Origin: an uncultured Shewanella sp. | Lineage (GTDB): Bacteria > Pseudomonadota > Gammaproteobacteria > Enterobacterales > Shewanellaceae | Direction: 5' to 3' | Length of the DNA stretch: 64,000 nucleotides | NCBI GenBank assembly: GCA_947503555.1 | Contig: CANNEE010000008.1 | Coordinates: 62,001 to 126,000 of the forward strand | Shown here: positions 36,858 to 46,241 of the stretch, in pieces | How the letters are laid out: the number at the start of each line of letters is the position of its first letter | How positions within the stretch are numbered: position 1 is the first letter of the stretch | Notes under the pieces: generated by a model | What the model was told of the DNA's origin: nothing | Seen by the model: only the letters and a program-made list of their open reading frames with translations | Databases searched by the model: none | Translations under genes and position numbers: made by a program

Positions 36858-37265
36858 TTAAGCTTTAGAAACAATGGTTTGTCCTATTGGTGTCAGACTC
36901 AATACCGCTAGCTTTAAGTGCTGAATGCCAAAAGGGATACCTATGATGGTAACGAAACAGGCGATGGCATGGGTTAAATGACCGATAGCCAACCAGATCC
37001 CAAACAGTAAGAACCAAATTATGTTGCCAATAGTGCCAAGGCTACCTGTTCCGATATCTTCAACACCTGTTATATGTCTTCTGTTCATTTGCTCTTGACC
37101 AAAGGGCCAAAACGCCATCTCACCGATAACGAAACAGGCTCGGCCAAATGGAATACCTATGATACTGATGAAACAGATGACTCCAGCTAGCCACCAAGCT
37201 AATCCCATTAAAAAACCACCCATAACAAACCAAGCAATGTTAAATATTAAGCGCAATAATGGCAT
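36858..37265 (-). CDS. yccF: YccF family inner-membrane protein
   Basis: A 135-residue membrane protein with two copies of the YccF domain: ICFISIIGIPFGRACFVIGE near the N-terminus and ACFVTIIGIPFGIQHLKLA near the C-terminus, each with its IIGIPFG signature. The molecular role is not established. AGGAG precedes the ATG. Confidence 0.9.
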   Translation of the reverse strand: MPLLRLIFNIAWFVMGGFLMGLAWWLAGVICFISIIGIPFGRACFVIGEMAFWPFGQEQMNRRHITGVEDIGTGSLGTIGNIIWFLLFGIWLAIGHLTHAIACFVTIIGIPFGIQHLKLAVLSLTPIGQTIVSKA

Positions 37266-37450
37266 GTTTTACTCCTGATATGACATTTTATGTCTCTTTT
37301 AAGCGGGTTTTGTGCCAATTTTATAACTCTTTGATTTTACTAGGTTGTGATTTATTGGTGGTGATTTGACTTTGATATCTCGCCAGTAAAGTTGGGGATA
37401 TTCACTAGTTATGAGTTAAAATCGCCGAATCATTTCTATCGAGTACACCT

Positions 37451-38368
37451 ATGTTTGATTCGACGCCTGTTACAACCATGGAATTTGCGGGGAGACAGAT
37501 TTTTGTTAAGCGAGACGATCTTCTGCACCCTGAATTTTCCGGCAATAAAGCGCGTAAGTTTGCTTATTTTCTAGATAATGATTTTCCTAGTGTTAATAAG
37601 CTAATAGGTTATGGTTCTCCACAGGCCAACTCTCTGTTTTCTATGTCGGCACTGGCCAAATTAAAGGGTTGGCAGTTGGACTTTTATGTCGATCATATTG
37701 CTGAGCAGGTAAAGCAGCAGAGTGATGGTAATTATGCTAGAGCATTAGATAATGGCGCTAAGGTGATAAGTCTTGCTGAAATGGATGATAGAGAGGGGCT
37801 AGATAGTCATGAATATATCGAGACAAAGGTGATGCCGAATGAGGCGAGCGCAATGTTTGTTCCTGAAGGTGGGCGCTGCGGTTATGCAGAGTATGGTGTC
37901 GCTATTTTAGGGAAGGAGATAGCGCTTTGGGCTGAGGGAATGAATATCAAGGGACTAAAAGTGTGCTTGCCATCGGGAACGGGCACCACAGCGTTGTTTC
38001 TCAATAAGTATTTTGTAGAGCTAGGCTGTGACATTCGCGTTATCACTTGTGCTGTCGTCGGCGGTGATGAGTATTTGCGTGAGCAATTTTTACAGTTATG
38101 CAGTGATGCTAAGTGTCATCCATTTATTATATCTGCGGGCAAAAAATATCATTTTGGTAAGCTTTATCGCGAGTTCTATCAAATGTGGCAGCAAGTTTGT
38201 AGTCAAGGGATTGAGTTTGAGCTCCTATATGATCCCTTAGGCTTTATCTGTCTTGAGAGGTATTTAGCCCAGCAAGTTGATAGTCCGATACTCTATCTCC
38301 ATCAAGGAGGCTTGTTGGGGAATGTGAGTATGTTACCGAGATACAGACGTCGATTTGGAGAGGTTTAA
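37451..38368 (+). CDS. PLP-dependent ACC deaminase/D-cysteine desulfhydrase family
   Basis: A 305-residue fold-type-II PLP enzyme. The Lys that binds PLP is in the HPEFSGNKARKF segment, and the phosphate-binding loop is LPSGTGTTALFL. The family includes 1-aminocyclopropane-1-carboxylate deaminase and D-cysteine desulfhydrase, which cannot be told apart safely here; the latter is more common in this group. The protein is slightly shorter than DcyD (about 330). It stands alone. Confidence 0.82.
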   Translation: MFDSTPVTTMEFAGRQIFVKRDDLLHPEFSGNKARKFAYFLDNDFPSVNKLIGYGSPQANSLFSMSALAKLKGWQLDFYVDHIAEQVKQQSDGNYARALDNGAKVISLAEMDDREGLDSHEYIETKVMPNEASAMFVPEGGRCGYAEYGVAILGKEIALWAEGMNIKGLKVCLPSGTGTTALFLNKYFVELGCDIRVITCAVVGGDEYLREQFLQLCSDAKCHPFIISAGKKYHFGKLYREFYQMWQQVCSQGIEFELLYDPLGFICLERYLAQQVDSPILYLHQGGLLGNVSMLPRYRRRFGEV

Positions 38369-38370
38369 TC

Positions 38371-38415
38371 ATTTGGTTAGGTTGTATCTGTGAAATTGAT
38401 ACCCCTAAACCAAAT
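38371..38415. repeat. Long imperfect hairpin after PLP enzyme
   Basis: ATTTGGTTAGG at 38371 faces CCTAAACCAAAT at 38404 with one bulged A, and GTATC/GATAC pair inside. No T-run follows at once, so it may protect the 3' end rather than terminate. Confidence 0.5.
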
Positions 38416-38507
38416 GACAATGTTTTTGCTGTAGAGACTGGTGCTATATATGGAAGGTATTATCTGAAAGACGACCAGTTATACAAAATATGGTATTGAA
38501 TCGCTTA

Positions 38508-38681
38508 CTACTTATTAGCTGAAATTAACCACTTAACAAATTTTAGTGCTTCAGTTCTTTTTGAAAACGTTTGCTTATTTTTGCCTTGTCTATCGGTAAA
38601 TGCGATAGAGGTTTTATTGATAGAAATGGAATCTACAGGGAAGTTCACTGTGATTTCATGACCGTTACTATTGTATGACAT
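38508..38681 (-). CDS. Small protein of unknown function
   Basis: A 57-residue basic protein with alternating hydrophobic strands and a C-terminal helix (TEALKFVKWLISANK). I chose ATG 38681 because AAAGGAG lies 8 bases upstream; a GTG three codons earlier overlaps that site. It lies in an A/T-rich stretch, alone. No family recognised, but the ribosome site and strand pattern make it a likely real gene. Confidence 0.5.
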   Translation of the reverse strand: MSYNSNGHEITVNFPVDSISINKTSIAFTDRQGKNKQTFSKRTEALKFVKWLISANK

Positions 38682-39271
38682 AGGCCACACTCCTTTTACT
38701 CTTTCACCTTTTTGGTGTCTTTACTTATAGATTACCCTTAGCAATAAATTGCGAGAGATATACTTGAAAACGAATTTTCGAGATTACCCCCGTTTCAGGG
38801 TTTAAGCAAGCTAGCTAATATACAAATTTGTGTATCTAGGTCTCAAAAATGCATGTTTACGTTTTACTATTTTGCTCAAAACATACTCAGTTCAACATAA
38901 GTATGTGACATATGTGTGACTTGGTGGTGAAAATATGATGTAGAGCGTACTGCGCTTGCGAGTGATGCTGAGTATCAGAGTTAGAGTAAGATTGAGCTTG
39001 TTGCCATTAAGGATAAAAATAGAATCGAGCGTCCATCTGTTTGATATTGAATTTGGTTTGCTACCTAGTGTTTTAAACTTTGAAAAATTTCAATAAATAG
39101 CAATCTTAAGGTGTGGCGTTTAGGGATATTGTCATGATCAAGGTTGTACTTTTGATCTTCTGTGAAGAAAATAAGCCTCAATTGCATGGTTATTAGACAA
39201 AGAAAACCGCTATAATTTATTGGTTAGCTTTAAAATTTGGCTAAGTAATTTTAGTTGTTGTGAGAGTGATT
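38682..39271. other. 590-base gap upstream of cheV
   Basis: I find no supported gene here. The stretch is A/T-rich. ATACAAATTTGTGTAT at 38820 is nearly palindromic, and CATACT/AGTATG form an inverted repeat at 38882-38905. TATAAT at 39210 could be a -10 box for cheV, but no -35 box fits the usual spacing. Confidence 0.4.
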
Positions 39272-40213
39272 ATGGCAAATGTATTAGACACTGTAGATCA
39301 AAGAACCCAGCTTGTTGGTGAAAATAGGTTGGAGTTACTGCTATTTAGGATCAACTCTACGCAACTGTTTGCAATCAATGTTTTTAAAGTTAAAGAAGTC
39401 GTTAAGCTGCCTCCGTTAAGTGCCATGCCGGGAAGTCATCCCAATATTAGTGGGGTAGCCAATATTCGTGGTACATCAATACCCGTGATTAATTTAAGAG
39501 CTGCCATAGGTTTTACTCCTATGCCCTTAGAAGATGCGAATTTGATTATTACCGAATATAACCGCTCGGTGCAGGGGTTCGTGGTCGGTAAAGTTGAGCA
39601 TATCGTCAATATGACGTGGGGTGATATTTTACCTCCACCTAAGTCATCTGGTCATAATAATTACCTTACGGCAATCTGTCGTTTAGATTATCAAGGTAAA
39701 AATGAGCTGGTTTCTATCATAGATGTTGAGAAGGTGCTGGCAGAGATTGTGCACTATGACATTAGATTGAGTGATGGAGTGCTTGATCAAAATATCGTTC
39801 AGCACATGCATGGACGCAAGGTATTAGTAGTCGACGATTCGGCTACAGCTCGTAAGCAAGTGAGAGATACCTTAGAGCAGTTAGGGTTAGAGGTGACAGA
39901 AGCGTCCGATGGCTTACAGGCGTTAAAGTTGTTAAAGTCTTGGTGTGATGAGGGGCGCTCGCCTGCGAAAGAGCTGCTAATGTTGATAACCGATGCCGAA
40001 ATGCCTGAAATGGATGGTTATAAGCTCACTGATGAGATCCGCCGAGATGCACGTATGTCGAATATGTCGATAACCCTAAATACTTCGCTAAGTGGTAGCT
40101 TTAACAATGCAATGGTGGATAAGGTGGGCTGCGATCGCTTTATCTCTAAATTCCAGCCAGATCTGCTAGTTAAGGCAGTGCAAGAACAGCTTAAAACCGT
40201 ATTAGAAGGTTAA
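39272..40213 (+). CDS. cheV: Chemotaxis coupling protein CheV
   Basis: A 313-residue fusion of a CheW domain (about residues 15-165) and a response-regulator receiver (about 183-312). CheW couples receptors to CheA; the receiver tunes adaptation when phosphorylated. Receiver residues are Asp188 and Asp189 (VVDDSATARK), the acceptor Asp241 (TDAEMPEMDGY) and the Lys in FISKFQPD. I chose ATG 39272 (MANVLDTVDQRT), the common start of this group; a GTG four codons earlier is open. The orphan position, away from other che genes, is normal for CheV. Confidence 0.93.
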   Translation: MANVLDTVDQRTQLVGENRLELLLFRINSTQLFAINVFKVKEVVKLPPLSAMPGSHPNISGVANIRGTSIPVINLRAAIGFTPMPLEDANLIITEYNRSVQGFVVGKVEHIVNMTWGDILPPPKSSGHNNYLTAICRLDYQGKNELVSIIDVEKVLAEIVHYDIRLSDGVLDQNIVQHMHGRKVLVVDDSATARKQVRDTLEQLGLEVTEASDGLQALKLLKSWCDEGRSPAKELLMLITDAEMPEMDGYKLTDEIRRDARMSNMSITLNTSLSGSFNNAMVDKVGCDRFISKFQPDLLVKAVQEQLKTVLEG

Positions 40214-40233
40214 TCGAATCATTAGTTAGTAAG

Positions 40234-40890
40234 TCAAAGTGACTCTTGTTTAAGCTCTTCGATAATGGCTTGCTTTACTTTTTCATTACTCGCGATATGG
40301 ATCCGTGCTAAGCGGATCCCATAACTAAAACGCTCTCGTCCTACTTGTTCAACTATTCGAGTGAGAAACTGCTTATCGAGTGCCATGGATTTACTATAGT
40401 GTTCTATGGCGCGGTAGAGTGAGCTATAACTGACGCCGTCAAATTCAAACTCGAGTTGATAATGTCCACTATCATCGAGTTTGAGCCCGTCTATTTGCAA
40501 GGGCCAGGCTTGAGCATTGATACGCTTTTTGGCCACTTGATACATAAACCAAGCGCTTTTTTTAAAGCCACCAAAAATTTTACAGTTATCATCAAACTCT
40601 GCGGATTCTATCTCTTCTTGGGTCCAGTTTTGGCCTATTGCTAAGTGTTTTTGATACTTTTTTAGTAGTGCATCTTTGACTACAACTCGGCAATCCCAAA
40701 TTGAAGTGAGAGGGTTGGCTTTAGCTAACAGCAAGCATTCTTGACAAGCTGGTACGCTCAGAGAGGGGTGAGGTGTGCTAGCCTCCTTAATATAGCTAAA
40801 GTATAGGTTGCTAGGCTCATGACAAAACCAGCAGCAATGGCGAAACTCAAAGGGAACATCGATAAGCGGAGCTGTTGGGAGTGGACTCAA
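40234..40890 (-). CDS. Unknown protein with N-terminal zinc-ribbon-like Cys pairs
   Basis: A 218-residue soluble protein. Cys20-x2-Cys23 and Cys49-x2-Cys52 could bind one zinc in a ribbon, and a helical, charged body follows. No family recognised. The start appears to be TTG with GGGAG 7 bases upstream; no ATG gives the Cys pairs. It is convergent with cheV and precedes no gene on its strand. Confidence 0.6.
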   Translation of the reverse strand: MSPLPTAPLIDVPFEFRHCCWFCHEPSNLYFSYIKEASTPHPSLSVPACQECLLLAKANPLTSIWDCRVVVKDALLKKYQKHLAIGQNWTQEEIESAEFDDNCKIFGGFKKSAWFMYQVAKKRINAQAWPLQIDGLKLDDSGHYQLEFEFDGVSYSSLYRAIEHYSKSMALDKQFLTRIVEQVGRERFSYGIRLARIHIASNEKVKQAIIEELKQESL

Positions 40891-40949
40891 AACTCACTCC
40901 CAGATAGTGCAAAGTTGTACCCTTCAGATGTCAACTTGGCTATCTCTAT

Positions 40950-41309
40950 TTACTCTTTCTCAACATCGACTAGCTCTTTGGCCAGCACGATAGGATCGGC
41001 TTCTAAGCAGTCTTCATCGGATAGCCAATCAACGCCGATTAGCACACCGTCATCATTTAGGTCCGATACCCAATATTCTAAGAAGTCGTTAAGTGTGATT
41101 TCTACGGCTTGATAATCTTGCCATTCTTGAGTGCAATGCTCTTGTGCTTTCTCTTTAGCAGACCATAACGGCATCACATCGGTTTCTTCATACTCACTGG
41201 AGTCACAAACAACCCAGCCTTCACCAGCTTTATCTTGCAAGCCCCATAGGGTTTGAGACTCTTTAATGTTGGCAATAAACTCTGTCACTACCGAATTATT
41301 TTCTGTCAT
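40950..41309 (-). CDS. DUF2750 family protein
   Basis: A 119-residue acidic cytoplasmic protein that shows the DUF2750 core: FIANIKESQTLWGLQD, then GWVVCDSSEYEETDVMPLWS. Function unknown. It may be co-transcribed with the zinc-ribbon-like gene, which starts 59 bases downstream on the same strand. Confidence 0.83.
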   Translation of the reverse strand: MTENNSVVTEFIANIKESQTLWGLQDKAGEGWVVCDSSEYEETDVMPLWSAKEKAQEHCTQEWQDYQAVEITLNDFLEYWVSDLNDDGVLIGVDWLSDEDCLEADPIVLAKELVDVEKE

Positions 41310-41584
41310 AGTTACTCTCTTAAGTATGATTTAATCGGGCTCATTATACTTGAACTTGGGCTAAATTCAGCTAACAGCCTTATTTTGATTTACTTTTTGT
41401 CAATTATAGTGCGTAAATCACCCATTAGAATGGGATTTTAACCTCTTAGCTTGAGTTACCTAAGCGATTGTCGTTAGGATGAGACTTGTATTTAGCCTTG
41501 AAGATGAACTTGAGTGGCACCAGAATTTTTTGCCTGCATTCGTACTTAAGTTTAATGAAACCATGCGAGCCATATATGGGAGTG

Positions 41585-42778
41585 ATGGATTTGAAAAAAA
41601 CAAGCTTAGTAATTTCATCGTTATTATTAACTTTCTCTCAAACAAGCCTTGCTAGCGATGACTTTAAAACCTGCCTAAATAAAATAGCAAAACGCGCTAT
41701 AAGCGAAGGAGTGAGTGAGCAGACGGTCAAAAGCAGCTTTGCCAATATCAAACAGATCCCGAGAGTGAAGAAGCTGGACAAATCTCAACCTGAATTCACC
41801 CAAACATTTACCGATTACTTTACTAAAAGAGTAACCCCTTGGCGCGTTAGCCAAGGACGTAAACTTTATCAAAAGCATAACAAGTTACTAAAGCAGCTAC
41901 ATAAGCAGTATGGGGTGCCGCCACAATATTTACTGGCATTTTGGGGGCTTGAAACTAACTTTGGACGTTATAAGGGGAAGATGCCCGTCCTAAGCTCTTT
42001 GGCTACTCTTGCCTGCGATCCTCGTCGTAGCGAGTTTTTTACCAAAGAGATGATTCTGGCGTTAAAGCTTAAACAGAAAAACAAGTTGACCGATAGCAAG
42101 ATGGTCGGTTCGTGGGCTGGCGCCATGGGGCACACTCAATTTATGCCATCGGCTTATTACCAGTATGCCGTAGATGGTGATGGTGATGGTATTGTCGATC
42201 TTTGGGATAGTACAGAAGATGCATTGTCGTCAGCGGCCAATTTTCTTTCTCAGCTAGGGTGGGCGAGAAATGAGCGTTGGGGCAGAGAAGTGCTGCTACC
42301 GCAAGATTACCAGTATCAATATCTTGGTAAGAAAGATACTCAACCTTTAACACGCTGGGCGCAGTTGGGCGTAACAAAAGCCAATGGTAGTAAGCTCGCG
42401 ACACCGAATATGGATGCCGCGCTTTATTTACCTATGGGAGCAGCAGGTCCTGCATTTATTGGTTATCAAAATTTCGATGTGATTATGCGCTGGAATCGCT
42501 CGGTGTTTTACGCTATTTCAGTTGGTCACTTAGCAGATAGAATCAATGGCGCAGCAGGTTTAACTCGTCAAGCTCCTGATCTACCACAACTTAAGCGCGC
42601 CGATGTGAAAGCACTGCAACAAAAGCTCGCAGAAATGGGTTACAGCAGTGGCAAAGCTGATGGCATTTGGGGTGAGAAGTCGCAAGCGGCCTTGCAGTCA
42701 TTCCAACGAGATAAAGGGTTAGTGGCAGATGGCTATCCTAATGACGAGACTTTTAAAGTACTCGGTATTCGCTCTTAA
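41585..42778 (+). CDS. Lytic murein transglycosylase, MltB-like
   Basis: A 397-residue periplasmic enzyme that cleaves peptidoglycan glycan strands to anhydro-muropeptides. A signal peptide covers residues 1-23. The slt35/MltB domain has the catalytic Glu in FWGLETNFGRYKG and GSWAGAMGHTQFMPSAYYQY. A peptidoglycan-binding type-1 domain closes the protein (LQQKLAEMGYSSGKADGIWG). I chose ATG 41585 because GGGAG precedes it and it starts the signal peptide; an open frame extends 33 codons further with no ribosome site. It has no lipobox Cys, so it is soluble rather than a lipoprotein. Confidence 0.92.
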   Translation: MDLKKTSLVISSLLLTFSQTSLASDDFKTCLNKIAKRAISEGVSEQTVKSSFANIKQIPRVKKLDKSQPEFTQTFTDYFTKRVTPWRVSQGRKLYQKHNKLLKQLHKQYGVPPQYLLAFWGLETNFGRYKGKMPVLSSLATLACDPRRSEFFTKEMILALKLKQKNKLTDSKMVGSWAGAMGHTQFMPSAYYQYAVDGDGDGIVDLWDSTEDALSSAANFLSQLGWARNERWGREVLLPQDYQYQYLGKKDTQPLTRWAQLGVTKANGSKLATPNMDAALYLPMGAAGPAFIGYQNFDVIMRWNRSVFYAISVGHLADRINGAAGLTRQAPDLPQLKRADVKALQQKLAEMGYSSGKADGIWGEKSQAALQSFQRDKGLVADGYPNDETFKVLGIRS

Positions 42779-42890
42779 TCGGTCAATTTTTTATTAATAA
42801 ATGCTTCATCAATCGGGTTTGTAAAATTGTTGGAGTCGAAACTAGGACTTTGTTAAGCTGGCGCCGTTTATTAGATGTCTAGGAAAGATA

Positions 42891-43376
42891 ATGCAAATTA
42901 AAGACGATATGGTGGTACAGTTTCATTACACCTTACGTGATGAAAACAGTGAAGTATTAGAGACAAGTGAAGGGCAGGATCCTATCGCTTATCTTCATGG
43001 CCACGACAATATGATGCCGGGTATCGAAACTGCGATCGCCGACAAAAATGTGGGTGATAAGTTTACCGTGACGCCTAAAGCGGCTGACACTTATGGCGAG
43101 CGCTTGACTGAAGACAACGAGATGCGTGTATCCATTAAACACCTTCAAGGGGCTAAAGTTTGGAAACCTGGCATGGCCGCTATCGTCAATACAGATCAAG
43201 GTCAACGCCAAGTGACGGTGGTGAAAGTGGGTAAGTTTATGGCCACAGTTGATATTAACCATCCTTTAGCAGGCCGTGAACTTACTTTTGACATTGAAGT
43301 GGTCTCTGCAAGAGAGGCGACTGATGAAGAGATAGCCCATGGTCATGCCCATGGTGTTGGCGGTCATCAACATTAA
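42891..43376 (+). CDS. slyD: FKBP-type peptidyl-prolyl isomerase SlyD
   Basis: A 161-residue cytoplasmic prolyl isomerase and chaperone. The FKBP core (residues 1-70) is interrupted by the insert-in-flap domain (about 72-125), as in SlyD. The short His tail HGHAHGVGGHQH can bind Ni(II), and SlyD supplies nickel to hydrogenase in E. coli. The tail is much shorter than in E. coli. A terminator follows. Confidence 0.94.
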   Translation: MQIKDDMVVQFHYTLRDENSEVLETSEGQDPIAYLHGHDNMMPGIETAIADKNVGDKFTVTPKAADTYGERLTEDNEMRVSIKHLQGAKVWKPGMAAIVNTDQGQRQVTVVKVGKFMATVDINHPLAGRELTFDIEVVSAREATDEEIAHGHAHGVGGHQH

Positions 43377-43395
43377 TTGTGCCGCCTCGCTTAAG

Positions 43396-43419
43396 ACGCC
43401 ACTTAATGTGGCGTTTTTT
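43396..43419 (+). terminator. Terminator after slyD
   Basis: A 7-bp perfect stem (ACGCCAC with GTGGCGT) and a 5-base loop, followed by six T. Confidence 0.88.
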
Positions 43420-43452
43420 ATTTTTTGGTGATAGAGACTTTTTGGAGGTTTT

Positions 43453-43680
43453 ATGATTATTGAGTTTTCTAAGGGTAAGATTATTGCCTCAGTCAATGAG
43501 GTGCAGGTGAGGTTACATGATAGCCCTGTGATCTTGTCTGCCATGGTGGACGATATACAGTGCCGCGCTAGTGCAATCATGTTGGTGGCCGATGGTGGCT
43601 CAGTGCGTTGGGCCTTGACTTTAGATAGTGTTGCCCAGCTTATTCAGGTTTGTGATGAGATAGGCATAGAGTACCAGTAG
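43453..43680 (+). CDS. DUF3389-like small protein
   Basis: A 75-residue cytoplasmic protein of mixed strands and one helix at the end (TLDSVAQLIQVCDEIG). It begins MIIEFSKGKIIASVNEVQV, which I recall as the DUF3389 opening in marine gammaproteobacteria. GGAGG precedes the ATG. Function unknown. Confidence 0.7.
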   Translation: MIIEFSKGKIIASVNEVQVRLHDSPVILSAMVDDIQCRASAIMLVADGGSVRWALTLDSVAQLIQVCDEIGIEYQ

Positions 43681-43714
43681 CAACGACACCTTACTCTTTT
43701 GTTTTAGAGAATCT

Positions 43715-44155
43715 TTATGCAGATTTTGCCTGATCTTGCTGTTTTTTCAGTAGATTAATGAGTTGGGCGTTTAGGATACTGATTTGATTATCAATAAGCT
43801 TTCTTTGCTCTATCGCCGCTTCTGAATTATCACCACTAAGCTTTTTACGCTCGGCTTGAAGCTCTTTAATTTTCTCCTTGAGATCATCGATTTGTTTCTC
43901 AAGTTCTGTGCGATTATCTTTCTGCTGCGCCTCTTGAGTCTCTGGGTCACTTTGAGCCTCTTTAGCATTTTTAAAAAGCGTTGCACCAAGCTCTGAAGAT
44001 AGTTTTTTCTGGCCTTCTTCTGAAATTGTTATGCTATCTTGAGTCGATGACGTGCTTGATACTTGGCTCGAGTTAGGAGCTTGCGTCACTTTGATCTCTG
44101 CTTGTTGCAGGTTTTGGGTGATAGAGTTTGATATGCCTAAGCCTGAAACATTCAT
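43715..44155 (-). CDS. FlxA-like coiled-coil protein
   Basis: A 146-residue protein with a Ser/Thr/Gln-rich N-terminus and a long coiled coil from about residue 78 to 141 (TELEKQIDDLKEKIKELQAE). It resembles FlxA-like proteins of Shewanella and Vibrio. The phrase SITISEEGQKKLS also occurs in flagellar anti-sigma and export-associated proteins. Function unknown. Confidence 0.65.
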   Translation of the reverse strand: MNVSGLGISNSITQNLQQAEIKVTQAPNSSQVSSTSSTQDSITISEEGQKKLSSELGATLFKNAKEAQSDPETQEAQQKDNRTELEKQIDDLKEKIKELQAERKKLSGDNSEAAIEQRKLIDNQISILNAQLINLLKKQQDQAKSA

Positions 44156-44243
44156 ATTTACATTCCGTAAAGCGCGATAACTCTATATCGGCAGCGATGT
44201 CTCAGGCTTTAGCTATTGCAAGCTTCGCTCAATAAAAGAAAGC

Positions 44244-44573
44244 TTATCGCTTACCCCAAATATCGGCATTGACCTGTGATGAGTTGTTAGACGAGTCAGA
44301 ACTCTTTGAACTTGTCGGTTTTTCTTGAAAATCAGGCGCTCTTCTTGGCTTAGGCAAAGGGAGTTTATGGGTTTTTAGATAAAGGTACTCAACCTTATCT
44401 CTAGCCCATTGAGTTTTTCGCAGAAATTTTAAGCTGGACTTGATGCTAGGGTCATGGGTAAAGCAGCGGATATTGATTCTTTCCCCTAGCTCTTCCCAAC
44501 CATAATGGTCGACAAGATCGGTAACGATAGTTTCAAGGGTAATACCATGAAGTGGATTATTAGCTTGGGTCAT
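44244..44573 (-). CDS. VF530-type DNA-binding protein
   Basis: A 109-residue protein containing the VF530 domain ([17 protein letters not shown], then [20 protein letters not shown]) and a basic, Ser-rich tail. The domain is a small helical DNA-binding fold. I chose ATG 44573, the usual family start; a longer frame to 44690 would overlap the upstream cstA-family terminator. No strong ribosome site is visible, so the start is the weak point. Confidence 0.75.
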   Translation of the reverse strand: MTQANNPLHGITLETIVTDLVDHYGWEELGERINIRCFTHDPSIKSSLKFLRKTQWARDKVEYLYLKTHKLPLPKPRRAPDFQEKPTSSKSSDSSNNSSQVNADIWGKR

Positions 44574-44648
44574 AAATTGAGTGTGAAACGATTGAAATTG
44601 ACGTGAGTATATCAGGTTTTGGTCAAGGTCGGAGGTTAATCGTGATAC

Positions 44649-44680
44649 AAAAAAAGCCGAGGTACAGTGACCTCGACTTT
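44649..44680 (-). terminator. Terminator of the CstA-family gene
   Basis: Read on the reverse strand, CGAGGT and ACCTCG form the core stem with one mismatch and further pairs below, then seven T. It lies 45 bases after the transporter stop. Confidence 0.75.
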
Positions 44681-44724
44681 GGACTAGCATTTGTTAACTC
44701 TGAACTCTCCAGTCTGCTCTGGGC

Positions 44725-46173
44725 TTAGGAGGCATCAGTGACAGCATTGTCATTTGCTTCAACTGCTTTGCCTTTCGTTTTAAAGATAACTAAGGCGGCA
44801 ACGATAAGTGTGATAACAATACCTGCACCTGTGGCGACTGGTATTGGCAGGCCTGCACCTAGTTTAGCTGAGCTAAGTAGGAAGCTAGTGACAACTGTGG
44901 TCATAAACATAGCTGGTACAGTGCAGATCCAGTGGAACTTGTTTTGGCGTAGTAAGTAGGCTGAGGCAGTCCACAACATCAGCATTGCAGTGGATTGGTT
45001 CGCTACACCAAAGTAGCGCCAGATAATACCGAAGTCGATTTGAGTTAGCGCTGCACCAAGAATGAATAGTGGAATCGCGAGCATTAGGCGCTTAGGTAGT
45101 TCAATCTGAGGCATCTTAAAGAATTCAGAAAGAATCAGACGCGCTGAGCGGAATGCAGTATCGCCCGAAGTTATAGGCAGTACGATTACACCTAGGATTG
45201 CCATAAAGCCGCCAACAGCACCTAATAGGCCAGTTGATGCTTCATAAACCACATTGGCTGGGTTGCCTGCCATACCTTCATTTAGACCTTCGATACCACC
45301 GAAGAACGATAGCGCGATAGCACACCAGATAAGCGCGATAACACCTTCACCTATCATGGCACCGTAGAATACGAAGCGGCCATTGGTTTCATTTTCAACA
45401 CAGCGAGCCATTAGCGGAGACTGAGTGGCGTGGAAGCCTGAAACTGCACCACAAGCGATAGTGATAAATAGCGCAGGCCATAGTGGCATATCGTTAGGGT
45501 TGAGATTTTGTAAGAAGTCTGATGGGCCAAAACCAGGTAGCAAGCTATGTTCGCTTGAAACTGCAAGGGCAATCGTTAAGCCTACAGACATGAAAAGAAG
45601 TAATGCCCCGAAAAATGGATAGAGACGACCTATGATCTTATCGACTGGGACTATGGTGGCGATCAGATAGTAAAGGAAGATACAGCCTAAGAATACAGTG
45701 ACGTCAAAGCCTGTTAGCTTTGCAAGTAGACCTGCTGGTGCCTTGATAAATACCACACCTACAAGGAGTAGCAATACGATGGCGAACACATTCATAAAGT
45801 GTTTTGCACCTTTACCTAGGTATTTACCCGCAAGGTTTGGCACTGACTGGCCTTGGTTGCGCACAGATAACATACCTGAGAAGTAATCGTGCACCGCACC
45901 AGCAAAGATACAACCTATAACGATCCATAACATGGCGGCTGGGCCATATAAGGCGCCGAGAATTGGGCCAAAGATAGGACCGACACCAGCGATATTGAGC
46001 AATTGAATTAGGTATACCTTGCCCTTAGACATGGGAACATAATCCACACCATCGGTTTGAGCAAAGGCTGGGGTTTGACGTTGTTTATTGGCACCAAAGA
46101 CTTTTTCAACAAAGCTGCCGTATATAAAGTATCCGCCGAGTAGTAGGCCGATACAGAGTAGGAACCAGGTCAT
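44725..46173 (-). CDS. Short CstA-family transporter (pyruvate/peptide type)
   Basis: A 482-residue inner-membrane protein with about 13 helices. It has the CstA-family marks GPIFGPILGALYGPAAMLWI, GAVHDYFSGMLSVRNQGQS and SGFHATQSPLMARC. It lacks the C-terminal extension of E. coli CstA and BtsT (about 700 residues). E. coli BtsT imports pyruvate. The substrate here is inferred from the BtsS/BtsR-type system encoded upstream and from BtsR-type boxes in its promoter. Carbon-starvation control is likely. Confidence 0.88.
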   Translation of the reverse strand: MTWFLLCIGLLLGGYFIYGSFVEKVFGANKQRQTPAFAQTDGVDYVPMSKGKVYLIQLLNIAGVGPIFGPILGALYGPAAMLWIVIGCIFAGAVHDYFSGMLSVRNQGQSVPNLAGKYLGKGAKHFMNVFAIVLLLLVGVVFIKAPAGLLAKLTGFDVTVFLGCIFLYYLIATIVPVDKIIGRLYPFFGALLLFMSVGLTIALAVSSEHSLLPGFGPSDFLQNLNPNDMPLWPALFITIACGAVSGFHATQSPLMARCVENETNGRFVFYGAMIGEGVIALIWCAIALSFFGGIEGLNEGMAGNPANVVYEASTGLLGAVGGFMAILGVIVLPITSGDTAFRSARLILSEFFKMPQIELPKRLMLAIPLFILGAALTQIDFGIIWRYFGVANQSTAMLMLWTASAYLLRQNKFHWICTVPAMFMTTVVTSFLLSSAKLGAGLPIPVATGAGIVITLIVAALVIFKTKGKAVEANDNAVTDAS

Positions 46174-46241
46174 AATTTATCTCCTCTTTTGAGTTGCCCT
46201 TAGTATATTTAAGGGCAAGTTGTATATCTGAGAGGATGTGA

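Noticed and set aside
41486-41584. Longer start for the murein transglycosylase
   Set aside because: It would put 33 extra residues before a clear signal peptide, and it lacks a ribosome site.
44574-44690. Longer start for the VF530-type gene
   Set aside because: It would begin inside the hairpin region of the upstream terminator and extends beyond the usual family start.
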